From Bacteroidales bacterium (GTDB lineage: Bacteria > Bacteroidota > Bacteroidia > Bacteroidales > Lentimicrobiaceae): a DNA stretch of 64,000 nt. The stretch lies in NCBI GenBank assembly GCA_024636955.1, contig JAGXGB010000044.1, positions 1 through 64,000 of the forward strand. Reading direction: 5' to 3'. Both the position numbers and the translations under genes were made by a program. Of this stretch, positions 52,853 to 61,100 are shown piece after piece. The notes below the pieces were generated by a model, which worked only from the letters and a program-made list of their open reading frames with translations, was not told the DNA's origin and did no database searches. Every line of letters begins with the position of its first letter. Position 1 is the first letter of the stretch.

Positions 52853-53740
52853 ATGTCACTGAAACAAACCATCCTCACAATAGTCCTCCTCTTATCAATA
52901 TTCTCTTGCTTCGCTCAGGATAATGACTCTCTTCAGTTAAAAGCCAATTGGAAGAAGGGGGATGTTAAAGAATTGATCATCATTAAATCAAATCAATTGC
53001 AGATGGCCGATGGAACTCTTAATACACTTCCTGCTGATACAATTGAAGGAAGTTTTCTAATTACCGTTACTGATAAGAACGACAAAGGATATCTGGTAGA
53101 ATGGAAAGTTAATTCAGATTTACCTGATAAAGAAGCATTTCCATATATGACTGACTTTCTTTCTGAATACTACTACATCATACAGACTGATACAACCGGT
53201 CGATTCATTGAGCTCACTAACTGGAAAGAATTGTTGGAACGGGCTGATAAATTAAGATCAATAATTTATGCTGAGATGAAAAAGGAAAAATTGGACAAAA
53301 GTGTTCTAGATGGGTTAATTAATTCTTTGTTACCTCAAAGTAAAGAAGGTGTAGAAAAAGAATGTAATATACTGACAGGCTTTTTTCATGGAATGTATGG
53401 AGAGTCAGTTTCTCTGAATGATTCAGTATCAGAAGAATCTATAACTGTCCCGCATCCATATATCACTGAAGGAGTTCCCGCAACAAAACGAACAATGACC
53501 AAACAGCTGGATAAAGAGAGAATCAGCATAACAGACGCAGTAATCTATGATTATGACAAACTAAAAGAATTGCTTAAAGAGTATATGCTCGGAAAAGAAT
53601 TTTCTGAAAGTAAAACGGAATCATCGAGCGAATGCATCTACAACCAACTAACAGGTTGGGTTGAGAGTGTAACCTTTCATACTACAATGGCTACTAAGGA
53701 CTTTAGGAGTGAGATGAATTTGAAATATTTGATTAGATAA
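52853..53740 (+). CDS. Secreted protein of unknown function
   Basis: I start at MSLKQTILTIVLLLSIFSCFAQ (52853), which gives a signal peptide; the ORF-track start is seven codons upstream. The mature chain of about 270 residues opens LQLKANWKKGDVKELIIIKS and GSFLITVTDKNDKGYLVEWKVNS, a beta-rich pattern. It has a helical, charged middle (KELLERADKLRSIIYAEMKKEK) and ends in another strand set (GWVESVTFHTTMATKD). I do not recognise the family. It is preceded by a promoter block shared with the lipoprotein gene at 57678, so the two may be co-regulated. Confidence 0.75.
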   Translation: MSLKQTILTIVLLLSIFSCFAQDNDSLQLKANWKKGDVKELIIIKSNQLQMADGTLNTLPADTIEGSFLITVTDKNDKGYLVEWKVNSDLPDKEAFPYMTDFLSEYYYIIQTDTTGRFIELTNWKELLERADKLRSIIYAEMKKEKLDKSVLDGLINSLLPQSKEGVEKECNILTGFFHGMYGESVSLNDSVSEESITVPHPYITEGVPATKRTMTKQLDKERISITDAVIYDYDKLKELLKEYMLGKEFSESKTESSSECIYNQLTGWVESVTFHTTMATKDFRSEMNLKYLIR

Positions 53741-53833
53741 AATCATTATAAATGCCTCTGAGTGCTTGAGGAGATGCTTCCTATTGGGCTGTGAACAATC
53801 CATTCAGTTGCAAGTTTATTACAAAAATCAGGT

Positions 53834-54205
53834 ATGAAGAAAATTACACTCCTCTTTATTCTGCTGTCAGTCATGATTGTAAGCTTTGGCTTTCTTAATC
53901 AAACAGGCACAAATGAAGTTTATGTACTTGTAAAGTATAAAGCCCAGCCAAATAAGAGCGAGCAGGCACTTGTTGCTCTGAAGAATCTCGTAAACAAGGT
54001 AAAGGAAGAACCCAATTACAAAAAGATTATCATCCACACTGATCCTGCTGACCCGACCAACATCCTTCTTTACGAACACTGGGATGATGAAGCTTACTAT
54101 ACAGGCGATCACATGAACACTCCGCACCTGCAGAAATTTATTACTGACTCCCGCGAGTTTCTGGCAGGACCTCCAGAGATCACTTTCTGGAAGGTGGTTG
54201 GATAG
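53834..54205 (+). CDS. Antibiotic biosynthesis monooxygenase (ABM)-domain protein with signal peptide
   Basis: A 123-residue protein with an N-terminal export signal (TLLFILLSVMIVSFGFLNQ) and a dimeric ferredoxin-like ABM domain: VYVLVKYKAQPNKSEQALVALKNLV, YKKIIIHTDPADPTNILLYEHWDDEAYYTGDHMNTPHLQKF. ABM proteins include quinol oxygenases and heme-degrading enzymes, but most are uncharacterised. Extracytoplasmic location is less common for the family. It follows the unknown secreted protein gene at 94 bases and could share its transcript. Confidence 0.82.
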   Translation: MKKITLLFILLSVMIVSFGFLNQTGTNEVYVLVKYKAQPNKSEQALVALKNLVNKVKEEPNYKKIIIHTDPADPTNILLYEHWDDEAYYTGDHMNTPHLQKFITDSREFLAGPPEITFWKVVG

Positions 54206-54261
54206 CTCATGCCTTGCCTCATGGACGTAGCCCGTCACCCCGGCCCATAGGACATATTTAC

Positions 54262-54531
54262 TCAATCATCTTCATCATCATCAAAAGGAGGATTCGGCAG
54301 ATTATTTAAGTTCCTTATGTACCTCTCTTCATCATGTGATTCATCAAATTTCATTGCTCGAAATATCTCCACGCTGATGCATTGAGCAATTAATTTCTTA
54401 GAATCCTGTTCGCTGTATCCCAGGCCGATCAACCTTTGCAGAGTTTTCTTTGTTTCAGGCGGATTATTGGCTTTAAGCTGATTATCAACTGCAGAGATGA
54501 TAGTATCATGTAATATCTTGTTATATGCCAT
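54262..54531 (-). CDS. Small acidic conserved protein
   Basis: An 89-residue cytoplasmic protein: helical N-terminus (YNKILHDTIISAVDNQLKANNPPETKKTLQRLIGLGYSEQD), then IAQCISVEIFRAMKFDESHDEERYIRNLNNLP and an acidic tail (FDDDEDD). I recall similar small proteins with the PPExxxTLxRLxxxGxS and RYxxxLNxLP pattern in many bacteria (possibly DUF1841-related) without a known function. Single gene. Confidence 0.7.
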   Translation of the reverse strand: MAYNKILHDTIISAVDNQLKANNPPETKKTLQRLIGLGYSEQDSKKLIAQCISVEIFRAMKFDESHDEERYIRNLNNLPNPPFDDDEDD

Positions 54532-54582
54532 AGCTGGATGTTTTAGTGAAACTGTTATTGGTTATCAAAAATAGTAATAAAA

Positions 54583-54804
54583 TTAAAGTTTCTCCACCTC
54601 CTCATCCACCGTATCCAAAATTGTCAGATGGAATGAATACTCAAACCACTTCCCGAATAATGCGAAGGTTCTTTTCTTTGGCCACTCGCTTTCATCTGTA
54701 TACCAGTTATTCAACTGATCAGCAAATATCAGATCGAAATTCTTAGACAACCACTTTTTGGCTGATTCTTCATCTTCAAAAATTAACTGGCTCGATGAGA
54801 TTCC
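54583..54804 (-). pseudogene. C-terminal remnant of an unknown gene, bounded by a dispersed repeat
   Basis: A 74-codon minus-strand frame without a start codon reads LIFEDEESAKKWLSKNFDLI, FADQLNNWYTDESEWPKKRTF, ALFGKWFEYSFHLTILDTVD and EEVEKL, then stop. The composition and the mix of helix and strand look like real coding sequence. It begins abruptly where the GAGATTCCTC inverted repeat ends, with an in-frame stop inside the repeat, so the N-terminal part of the gene is gone. The family is not recognised. It is absent from the ORF track because it lacks a start. Confidence 0.5.
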
Positions 54805-54863
54805 TCACTCCGTTCAGAATGACTGGGTGCAGGTGCCTTTTGAGCGGAGAGAGGAATCTCCTT
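54797..54863. repeat. Dispersed GAGATTCCTC inverted repeat
   Basis: GAGATTCCTCACTCCGTTCA (54798-54817) and its near complement ending GAGGAATCTC (54863) form an imperfect 23-base inverted repeat with three mismatches. This sequence, recognisable by its translation HSERSEES, is to my knowledge widespread in Bacteroidota spacers. It directly follows the stop codon of the 743-residue gene. Confidence 0.75.
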
Positions 54864-57075
54864 ATTTAATCTTTTTTGCCCCAACAGTAATCCAAACATC
54901 ATTACCCGGGATTGAAAGATCATACCCGGATTCACTTCCGTAGGTTGTAATCTTATATTTTCCCGGTTCCTCAAGTCTGAACCTAACCAATGGTCCATGC
55001 CAATCGATTATTGCCCTCGCAGTAATGTCAAATGTTTGAGTGAAACTTCCATTAGGCTCAATGGCAACCTGAATTTTGTTTTTATCATAATAACCCGGAT
55101 CTTCTTCCATTAAAGCTTCATTAGCATAGATTTTCATGTTTAAATCATATCTTTCCACCCTCAGAAAAAAAATTGGAACATCCTTGTCTTTCCAGATTTT
55201 AATCGATTTAGTCTTTGAACTAATATTCTTTAAGTTAAAAGTTATAAAAACCGGTTCATTTAATTCATATACTTCCTTATCCGATTGCACTTCCAAACTC
55301 CAAAGTGTTTTGGACAGCATTTCATTTACTTCTTCTTTCAAACGTTCAACTGCAGCCCTTTTTTCGTACAAAGGATATTCATCCAGTAATTTATTAGCAT
55401 AATTTAATGCCAGCCTGTAATATTTAGGCAATTCACTGAATTCTAAATCACAATATGAATATAATTCACTAATCAGGTGATATATCTCGGCAGCATGTTC
55501 TGTATCGGGGTATTTTTTAAGTATTGATTTATACTCTTCAATTGCTTCCACATTATAATAACCTCCATGGTCGTGCGACGCCTGTTCATAAAAATTTATC
55601 ATTAAAAATTTAGCATTATCAGCATATATACTCTCCGGATACAGAACTAAAAGACTGTCAAGAAAATGGAAGGGGTATGCCATATCAGGAAGAGTTGTTT
55701 CATATTTTGGATAAATAACCTGCTTATAAAATTCATAGTATTCAGATCCAAGCTGCCATAGGATTTCATCTTCCGAAAGATCTGGTGAATTTTTAACTCT
55801 TTCTATTTTGTGGTAAAACTCTGAAACAATTTTCACTTCCTTTTTATGGGCATCGTTTCTGTATATTGGAAAATGTTTTTCCAATAATTCATCATACTTA
55901 AGTGATTTACCAAGCTTCAGTTCATAATTTGCCAGGTATATAATGCGTAAGTAATATGCAGCCTTTATCGAATCTTCTGCAACCGAATCGGTCACGAACT
56001 TTTCGAGTTTGACTATTTCATTGAAATTACCAGAGAAATGCACTAAAGTTCCTGTGATGCTATTTATTCTATTCTGAATATAATTAACCGGTGAATTTTC
56101 ATACACGGCATTCAATTGCTTCACTGTATTGTAATAGTCAGGAAAATCTAAATCTTGCAAGTGTAATGCATAAATTACAGAATCAAAGGTCTTTATGTCA
56201 GTTGCCGGATTCCTTATTTTTTGCGAATCCCTGAAAAGGTAACTTCTGTTATAAATTTCAAAGCTGTGCCAGGTGTTAAAATACACGTATTTTGAATCAA
56301 ATCTAAACTTCAGGGCAGGTTTATTAAATGCGAAGTATTCATGTGAGTAACTGCCATTCTCATCCATCTCTTGTAGTATAAGGTATGGTTCATTATAGGT
56401 AATTTTCTCACTAACAATTTTATCATCAGCATTCCATTGCTCAGTCTCAATCTTAGTATTGGTCCTTGTTTTCAAGATTTTATCTCTCTTGTAATCATAC
56501 TCATACTTATCATTGATTAACAAAATACCCGGATAAATTTTCTCAATCTGCCTGACACTGATTTCAGCAATGGAAATACTCTTTGATGAGTTCATAGTCT
56601 TCCTGTTGATCTGATAAATTCCTTGCCAGGTTCCTACAAAAACATCAATGGTATCAATGAAAATAACGGAAACCGGTTTGATTGAAACAAACTCATTGTA
56701 ATTATTCTGATCAATATTATATACTATTAAACCGCGATGAAAGTTAGCTATCCACAAAAGATTTCTATCAATTGAATCCACAACTATACCCTCCTCTTTT
56801 AAACCAAAAGAATATTCATCCCATCTCAATGACAGAGGAGTCCAGGAACTATCTGACAACCTTAGTTCATATGCCGGACCATTGGTATTCAGGATCCACA
56901 CAACATTGGAATCAATCGGAGAAAAGATAAAATTTTCAATGCTTACATTTTTGTTAAAGTACCTGGAACAAGAATCGATCTCCAAACTTATAAAAAGAGT
57001 GTCTTCTGATGAATTTTTGCTGCTTTTGCAGGTGATCAGCAGTATTGAAAGAAGAACAAAGAGATTTTTTTTCAT
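54862..57075 (-). CDS. Large lipoprotein with propeller-like, TPR-like and BsuPI-like regions
   Basis: Starting at MKKNLFVLLSILLITC (57075), this is a 737-residue lipoprotein with lipobox LITC. The first about 350 residues alternate strands and turns in a propeller-like way (NVVWILNTNGPAYELRLSDSS, NLLWIANFHRGLIVYNID, DVFVGTWQGIYQINRKT). The middle is helical with TPR/outer membrane assembly-like units (YADNAKFLMINFYEQASHD, EYKSILKKYPDTEHAAEIYH). The end is an Ig-like sandwich (KEVYELNEPVFITFNLKNIS, EEPGKYKITTYGS). No single family is recognised. It may bind proteins at the outer membrane. A dispersed repeat abuts its stop codon. Confidence 0.78.
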   Translation of the reverse strand: MKKNLFVLLSILLITCKSSKNSSEDTLFISLEIDSCSRYFNKNVSIENFIFSPIDSNVVWILNTNGPAYELRLSDSSWTPLSLRWDEYSFGLKEEGIVVDSIDRNLLWIANFHRGLIVYNIDQNNYNEFVSIKPVSVIFIDTIDVFVGTWQGIYQINRKTMNSSKSISIAEISVRQIEKIYPGILLINDKYEYDYKRDKILKTRTNTKIETEQWNADDKIVSEKITYNEPYLILQEMDENGSYSHEYFAFNKPALKFRFDSKYVYFNTWHSFEIYNRSYLFRDSQKIRNPATDIKTFDSVIYALHLQDLDFPDYYNTVKQLNAVYENSPVNYIQNRINSITGTLVHFSGNFNEIVKLEKFVTDSVAEDSIKAAYYLRIIYLANYELKLGKSLKYDELLEKHFPIYRNDAHKKEVKIVSEFYHKIERVKNSPDLSEDEILWQLGSEYYEFYKQVIYPKYETTLPDMAYPFHFLDSLLVLYPESIYADNAKFLMINFYEQASHDHGGYYNVEAIEEYKSILKKYPDTEHAAEIYHLISELYSYCDLEFSELPKYYRLALNYANKLLDEYPLYEKRAAVERLKEEVNEMLSKTLWSLEVQSDKEVYELNEPVFITFNLKNISSKTKSIKIWKDKDVPIFFLRVERYDLNMKIYANEALMEEDPGYYDKNKIQVAIEPNGSFTQTFDITARAIIDWHGPLVRFRLEEPGKYKITTYGSESGYDLSIPGNDVWITVGAKKIK

Positions 57076-57093
57076 AAGTATTAAGTCAGGCAA

Positions 57094-57270
57094 TAAATGT
57101 ACGAAATAAAATCAGGTAAAGATGTAAATCACATCCCCATGTTACTAGAATACGTCATTCCTGGCTTCCCGAACCCTCATACGTATAAAGAAATTTCACC
57201 GGGTTATGATTAGAAAACACCGAAAGTGCTGTCAGCACAGGAAGCCATTACTGACTTCCCGGCCAACATT
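57094..57270. other. Intergenic stretch with weak inverted repeats
   Basis: Upstream of the large lipoprotein gene. TGGCTTCC (57171-57178) and GGAAGCCA (57241-57248) are complementary, and GCTGTCAGC lies between them. Nothing else is recognised. Confidence 0.45.
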
Positions 57271-57349
57271 ATATATAGAGTTGCAATTACAGCCAATATC
57301 ACATCAGCTGCAGCATTAATTTCCAAGATGTCAAAGAACCAAAATTAGT
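57271..57349. repeat. Duplicated spacer block, copy 2
   Basis: This block matches 51869-51948 (TATATAGAGTTGCAATTACA and onward) with scattered substitutions. It is followed by AGTAGTG-type words instead of the GGCTAAA, CCCAGAA and CCCTATG words seen after copy 1. Confidence 0.85.
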
Positions 57350-57390
57350 AGTGAGTCAAGAGTTGTGAGTAGTGAGCTTTTGATTATCAT

Positions 57391-57565
57391 AATGCAACTT
57401 TGATGCTAAAGGTGCCAAAAATTGAATTTGTCGCCCTTTGTCGGTCTTTTGGCAGTTTTTGGCAGAAAAAAGGCATGACACGAAAACTGACACGAAACCG
57501 CCAAAAGGCGACAAAAGGCGACAATAGGCGACAAGCCTGCCATAGTGGCAGATAATTTCCGCCCA
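57391..57565. repeat. Modular inverted-word element C (GTCGCC/GGCGAC words)
   Basis: Leader TTTGATGCTAAAG as in B. Left words GTCGCC and GTCGG are at 57430 and 57440, and two GGCAG words at 57451 and 57461 (pitch 10). TGACACG is at 57476 and 57488 (pitch 12, as in B). Right words GGCGACAA are at 57497, 57507 and 57517 (pitch 10). It ends GTGGCAGATAATTTCCG, like B. The words differ from B at three positions, but the complement on the other arm differs to match. Confidence 0.85.
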
Positions 57566-57577
57566 TCAGGTTTATAT

Positions 57578-57619
57578 CTGAGCATTATAGCTTAATTTAA
57601 ATCACTTTTATATATTTGC
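57578..57619 (+). promoter_or_regulatory. Duplicated promoter block, copy 2
   Basis: CTGAGCATTATAGCTTAATT to TATATATTTGC, -7 box TATATTTG at 57611-57618. It is the counterpart of 52751-52792, here only about 15 bases after element C. It serves the lipoprotein gene at 57678. Confidence 0.8.
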
Positions 57620-57677
57620 ATGGAATAGGTAATCTTAAAACTCCTTAAAAATAACATCCCTATTTATTGAGGTGAGC

Positions 57678-58217
57678 ATGAAAAAAATACTGATCTTCCT
57701 TTCCTTTATCGCATTTACCACATCGTGCGTTGTGCAGGGCTGGACGAATGATTTTGACACATTGAGCGATACTCAGAAGAATAAAGTAAAAGCAATTGAA
57801 AATTTTCAGGATCTGAACAACCAATTTATCTATAAAATAAGTGGGAAGCAGTTGAAGGAGGAATTAAAAAATCACCCTAAATCAATTGTATACATTTTTT
57901 TTAATGGATGCCACTCCGACTTTTGCAAGCCAATTTCAGTATATGAAGATTTCGCCCGGAGAAATGGTTACAGCCTCTTTCTGGTAATGACTGGATATAC
58001 CAATTTACATGAAACTCTAAAGCAACCTATCTCGAATGTGCTGTTTGTTATGGACAATTATTATTACAATGAGAAGCTTCATCATAAGTATACCAGGTAT
58101 TTCAAGAATGATTTGACTAATAAACCTTTGAATGAAAAAAGAGAATATTATGGCAGTCTTTATTTCTTCGAAGGGGATTCCTTAGTGCAAATTTTAAGAG
58201 AATTGCCAAAGGAATAA
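57678..58217 (+). CDS. Lipoprotein with thioredoxin-like features
   Basis: Start at the ATG at 57678 (MKKILIFLSFIAFTTSC) rather than the GTG two codons before it; the lipobox is FTTSC. The 179-residue chain has a strand followed by paired cysteines (SIVYIFFNGCHSDFCKPISVYEDFARRNGYSLFLVMTGY) and a later strand NVLFVMDNYYY. This is the order expected in a thioredoxin-like fold, although the CxxxxC spacing is not the catalytic CxxC. I recall similar lipoproteins in Bacteroides without a known role. It shares its promoter block with the gene at 52853. Confidence 0.7.
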   Translation: MKKILIFLSFIAFTTSCVVQGWTNDFDTLSDTQKNKVKAIENFQDLNNQFIYKISGKQLKEELKNHPKSIVYIFFNGCHSDFCKPISVYEDFARRNGYSLFLVMTGYTNLHETLKQPISNVLFVMDNYYYNEKLHHKYTRYFKNDLTNKPLNEKREYYGSLYFFEGDSLVQILRELPKE

Positions 58218-58297
58218 ATGCCAACAATAGTGTCAATATAAAAAGTGATGTTTGCCTGGCATTAAACCATCCTAACCCAATCAAATAACACCCCCCA

Positions 58298-59170
58298 ATG
58301 CTAAAACTAAAATACTCAATCTTCTGGCAGATTGCACTGGCTTCTCTTGCCTTTTTGTTTGTTTTTAATAGTTGTTCCGACAAGGAAGATGATGTTGAGC
58401 CTGATGTTAAAAAATACCGGCTTAAGACCATTGTGGCATCCGTCAATGAGGCTGTAGGCTTCACTTATTTATACAATGCTGACAACAGGATTGAGAAGAT
58501 ATCTTACAGTGAAAATGGGATAGAGAAGCAAAAGGATGTGTGGGCCTGGGGTGGAGATTCGGTTAAAATTACCTATCTGACACTGGAAAAAAATATATGG
58601 TACAAACGTTCCGATCCCTTGATACTCTACTATGCAAATGGTAAACTTCAAAAATCAGTTGACACTGTGATGCAAAATGCTATTATTAGAACATTTAGCT
58701 GGAACGGAGACCTGCTGGTAAAAGAAACTGTGTCCTCTATTTTCAATTTTATTACCAAAGATTATATCTACGAAAATGGAAAACTAACAGGGATTAATCA
58801 ATCAAGTAATAATGTTAATGAGGGGACAACCAGTATTGAATATTCTAATGGAAGACCTTTATCCGTTAAAACATACAGCAATAACAAGCTTTCCACAAAA
58901 ACAGAATTTACAAATAGCGGAGAGAACATTACCAGCGTAACCATTTACAATATCAATTCGGGTGTTGAGAATGGCGTTTATTGCATTGAAAACCGTGCTT
59001 ACGATGCTAGCAACAAGCTAACATCTATTACAGGATCATGCACCACCGTACCCTTGAATTTTACCTACGAGGAAGGAGTAGGCAATTTTTTCGATCAATT
59101 CATAGCACAGGGAGGCTGGCTCAATATGTATCTCTTTCCGGATGCTTATCCTTCAGGATTGTACGATTGA
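58298..59170 (+). CDS. Lipoprotein with RHS/YD-like repeats
   Basis: A 290-residue lipoprotein (lipobox FNSC) with tandem strand-turn units of the kind seen in RHS/YD and DUF4595-type proteins: GFTYLYNADNRIEKISYSENG, ILYYANGKLQKSVDTV, DYIYENGKLTGINQSSNN, SIEYSNGRPLSVKTYSNNK, NRAYDASNKLTSITGS. It ends with a C-terminal segment (FDQFIAQGGWLNMYLFPDAYPSGLYD). It is probably an outer-membrane-attached beta structure; function unknown. It follows the thioredoxin-like lipoprotein by 80 bases and may be co-transcribed. Confidence 0.78.
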   Translation: MLKLKYSIFWQIALASLAFLFVFNSCSDKEDDVEPDVKKYRLKTIVASVNEAVGFTYLYNADNRIEKISYSENGIEKQKDVWAWGGDSVKITYLTLEKNIWYKRSDPLILYYANGKLQKSVDTVMQNAIIRTFSWNGDLLVKETVSSIFNFITKDYIYENGKLTGINQSSNNVNEGTTSIEYSNGRPLSVKTYSNNKLSTKTEFTNSGENITSVTIYNINSGVENGVYCIENRAYDASNKLTSITGSCTTVPLNFTYEEGVGNFFDQFIAQGGWLNMYLFPDAYPSGLYD

Positions 59171-59183
59171 TGTGACAGCTTGG

Positions 59184-59729
59184 TTATCGAAACGACCACC
59201 CTATAGCCAAACCCAGGGCTTCGATGGATTTAGTATCACCGTTTCTTCCTGCGTTGTAGTTGTATGACGATGACTGGAAATTCTGGATTCCGTAGGTCAT
59301 GTTGAAAAACAAGCTGTTCCTTGAAGAATAATTGTATTTTAACCCTATGCCCATCTGGGCAAAAACTCCTATTTCCTCATAAAATGCAATGGCATAACCA
59401 CCCTTTAACAGTGCGTATGGTGCAAACTTCTTTGTGAGAGGGTAATACCTGAAATCAATGTAAATTGGCAAAATTGCATTACCTCTGAAATCGCCGGGGA
59501 AATCCCAGGCATAATTATGCAGACCTAACCCCAGTCCGGTGCTAAAGTGTGGATTAGCATGATATGAATGGGCAATATCCAAACCATAATAATCATACTC
59601 ATAATCCATGTAACCATGTGCATAGCCTATTTGAATATTAGTTACAAAAGGTTTAACAAAATCTGTTTGTGCAGTCAAATTAGAACAAGCAGCACAAATA
59701 AGTGAGGCAAGAATTAAGAGATGTTTCAT
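59184..59729 (-). CDS. Small outer membrane beta-barrel protein
   Basis: A 181-residue protein with a signal peptide (HLLILASLICAACSNLTAQ) and alternating strands: VTNIQIGYAHGYMDYEYDYYGLDIA, FSTGLGLGLHNYAW, AILPIYIDFRYYPLTKKFAPYALLKGGYAIAF, GIGLKYNYSSRNSLFFNMTYGIQNFQ. The C-terminus GLAIGWSFR ends in an aromatic-x pattern. It resembles the OmpX/porin-like eight-stranded barrels that are common in Bacteroidota. Ligand unknown. Convergent with the lipoprotein gene. Confidence 0.82.
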   Translation of the reverse strand: MKHLLILASLICAACSNLTAQTDFVKPFVTNIQIGYAHGYMDYEYDYYGLDIAHSYHANPHFSTGLGLGLHNYAWDFPGDFRGNAILPIYIDFRYYPLTKKFAPYALLKGGYAIAFYEEIGVFAQMGIGLKYNYSSRNSLFFNMTYGIQNFQSSSYNYNAGRNGDTKSIEALGLAIGWSFR

Positions 59730-59799
59730 GATTTTAATTGGTTGTCGTTATAATTATATGCAAATATAAAAAAAGTGGCTTAGCCCGATGATGCCCGGT

Positions 59800-60130
59800 T
59801 TTTATAAAATACCGCTTAGTCAAGCGGGGAACGCGGCTTTTTTGCTTTCTGTTCTTTTTTGTCTTAACACAAAAAAGAACCAAAAAAAGTCAAGGCTTGG
59901 TTGGCCAGGCTAAATTTTGTAGTCGCAGCCTAAAAAATCTAAACTTGCCCTTCATAAAGCCGACCATTTCACTTTGTGCAGCTCAGCAGCACTTCCATGA
60001 CCGATTATTGCACTGTTACGCTCTTTTTCATTATCTGCTTGCCAAGCTTATCCTTCTTTATTTTACTTCAGAAGGCTTCGGACAGTAGATTTTTTTTAAC
60101 GGCTGCAACTCCAAAATTCTTCACGCCTGC
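59800..60130. repeat. Probable long dispersed Bacteroidota repeat with bidirectional hairpin
   Basis: A roughly 330-base block without a gene contains the hairpin GTTCTTTTTTGT - CTTAAC - ACAAAAAAGAAC (59851-59880), which can terminate both ways. I recall similar blocks (hairpin, then GTCAAGGC, then GCAGCTCAGCAGC) between genes in other Bacteroidota, but could not check this. The ORFs called across it (59897, 59976, 60148) are low-complexity and not supported. Confidence 0.5.
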
Positions 60131-60169
60131 CCAACCTAGGCCAGTCTTTGCTTCGCATGTTTTTTTCAA

Positions 60170-60300
60170 CGCTAAACGCAAACGCTAAACCTTACATTGC
60201 TACGCTTGTCTCACAGGTCCCACAGGTCCTATATGTCCCACTAGAAGGGATAGTTAACAGATTAACCCAGAACAAAAAAGAACAAAGAACAATCTTCTCG
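60170..60300. repeat. CGCTAAA words and nonamer GTCCCAC array
   Basis: CGCTAAACGCAAACGCTAAA (60169-60188) is followed by GTCTCACAG, GTCCCACAG, GTCCTATAT and GTCCCACTA with a 9-base period (60210-60244). It is a degenerate relative of 9158-9193. Confidence 0.7.
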
Positions 60301-60392
60301 TTTTGCAAACAACCAGCGTTAGTAAGTTTTCTTGTGCCGGGGGGTAATAAGTAAACATTTTGTAACTTTCAGTGCTTTTTAAAATCGGCTTT

Positions 60393-61055
60393 ATGAAATT
60401 ATCATCTGTATTACTTGTTTTTATTTTCTGTCTGCAATGCACCAGCGTGTCTGCACAGAAAAAAATCGCTGTGATTAATACCAGTGATTCACTGATGCAC
60501 TATTACCATCTAGGTGTGACAATGTTGACCTACAGAGACACAAGCATTTGTAATTTCAACAGTAGTGCTTATATTGAGATGAGACTTGTTGAGAGGTTAT
60601 CAAAAAAGAATACTGTTTCTCAAATCAGCTTGCTAGAAAATCTGAGATCTAAAAATACCAGGGTTTCAGAAATCAAGCGATGGATTAAATCAATGACCAA
60701 TGAGTTTGATCTTGTTATTATTATCAGAAGCGGGCAATCAATCCTACCAGGGAGTTCACTTACTGTTGAGGGAACAGGCATTTATAGTTACCTGAATAAC
60801 TACTTTGCTTACTCATCTGTCATTTTAGACGTATATCAGACAGAAAATGGAAAGCGTATTCCAAAAAACCTGGATGCAGCCATCGATCCCCAAAAAATTG
60901 ACAGGCATTTATTAAAGGCTAATGGATGGGAATTTAATGAACAGACATGTCCATATTTAGCCGACAAGATAAAGATTCTAATGGAAGAAAAACTAGATGT
61001 TTTTATGACTACCCGCTACTTCTTCATGAGATATAAAATGCCATTTGAGGTATAA
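60393..61055 (+). CDS. Secreted protein of unknown function
   Basis: I start at MKLSSVLLVFIFCLQCTSVSAQ (60393), a clear signal peptide, possibly a lipoprotein (FCLQC); the ORF-track start is seven codons upstream. The mature chain of about 200 residues begins KKIAVINTSDSLMHYYHLGVTML and contains MTNEFDLVIIIRSGQSILPGSS and SYLNNYFAYSSVILDVYQTENGK, a mixed alpha/beta pattern. I do not recognise the family. It precedes the SecD-like lipoprotein gene by 45 bases, so the two may form an operon. Confidence 0.72.
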   Translation: MKLSSVLLVFIFCLQCTSVSAQKKIAVINTSDSLMHYYHLGVTMLTYRDTSICNFNSSAYIEMRLVERLSKKNTVSQISLLENLRSKNTRVSEIKRWIKSMTNEFDLVIIIRSGQSILPGSSLTVEGTGIYSYLNNYFAYSSVILDVYQTENGKRIPKNLDAAIDPQKIDRHLLKANGWEFNEQTCPYLADKIKILMEEKLDVFMTTRYFFMRYKMPFEV

Positions 61056-61100
61056 AGAATAATATCATCATCATAACCATCCTAAATAACATTCAACCCA

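Noticed and set aside
54546-54943. Plus-strand ORFs of 66 and 61 residues
   Set aside because: They run opposite a better minus-strand fragment and through the GAGATTCCTC repeat.
51869-57349. Conserved coding remnant (AVIATLYI) on the minus strand of the duplicated block
   Set aside because: Open frames are under 45 codons, start points differ and stops are close; the repeat itself explains the similarity.
59897-60354. Three overlapping small ORFs in the repeat block
   Set aside because: Composition is low-complexity and frame-independent, as expected from dispersed repeat sequence.
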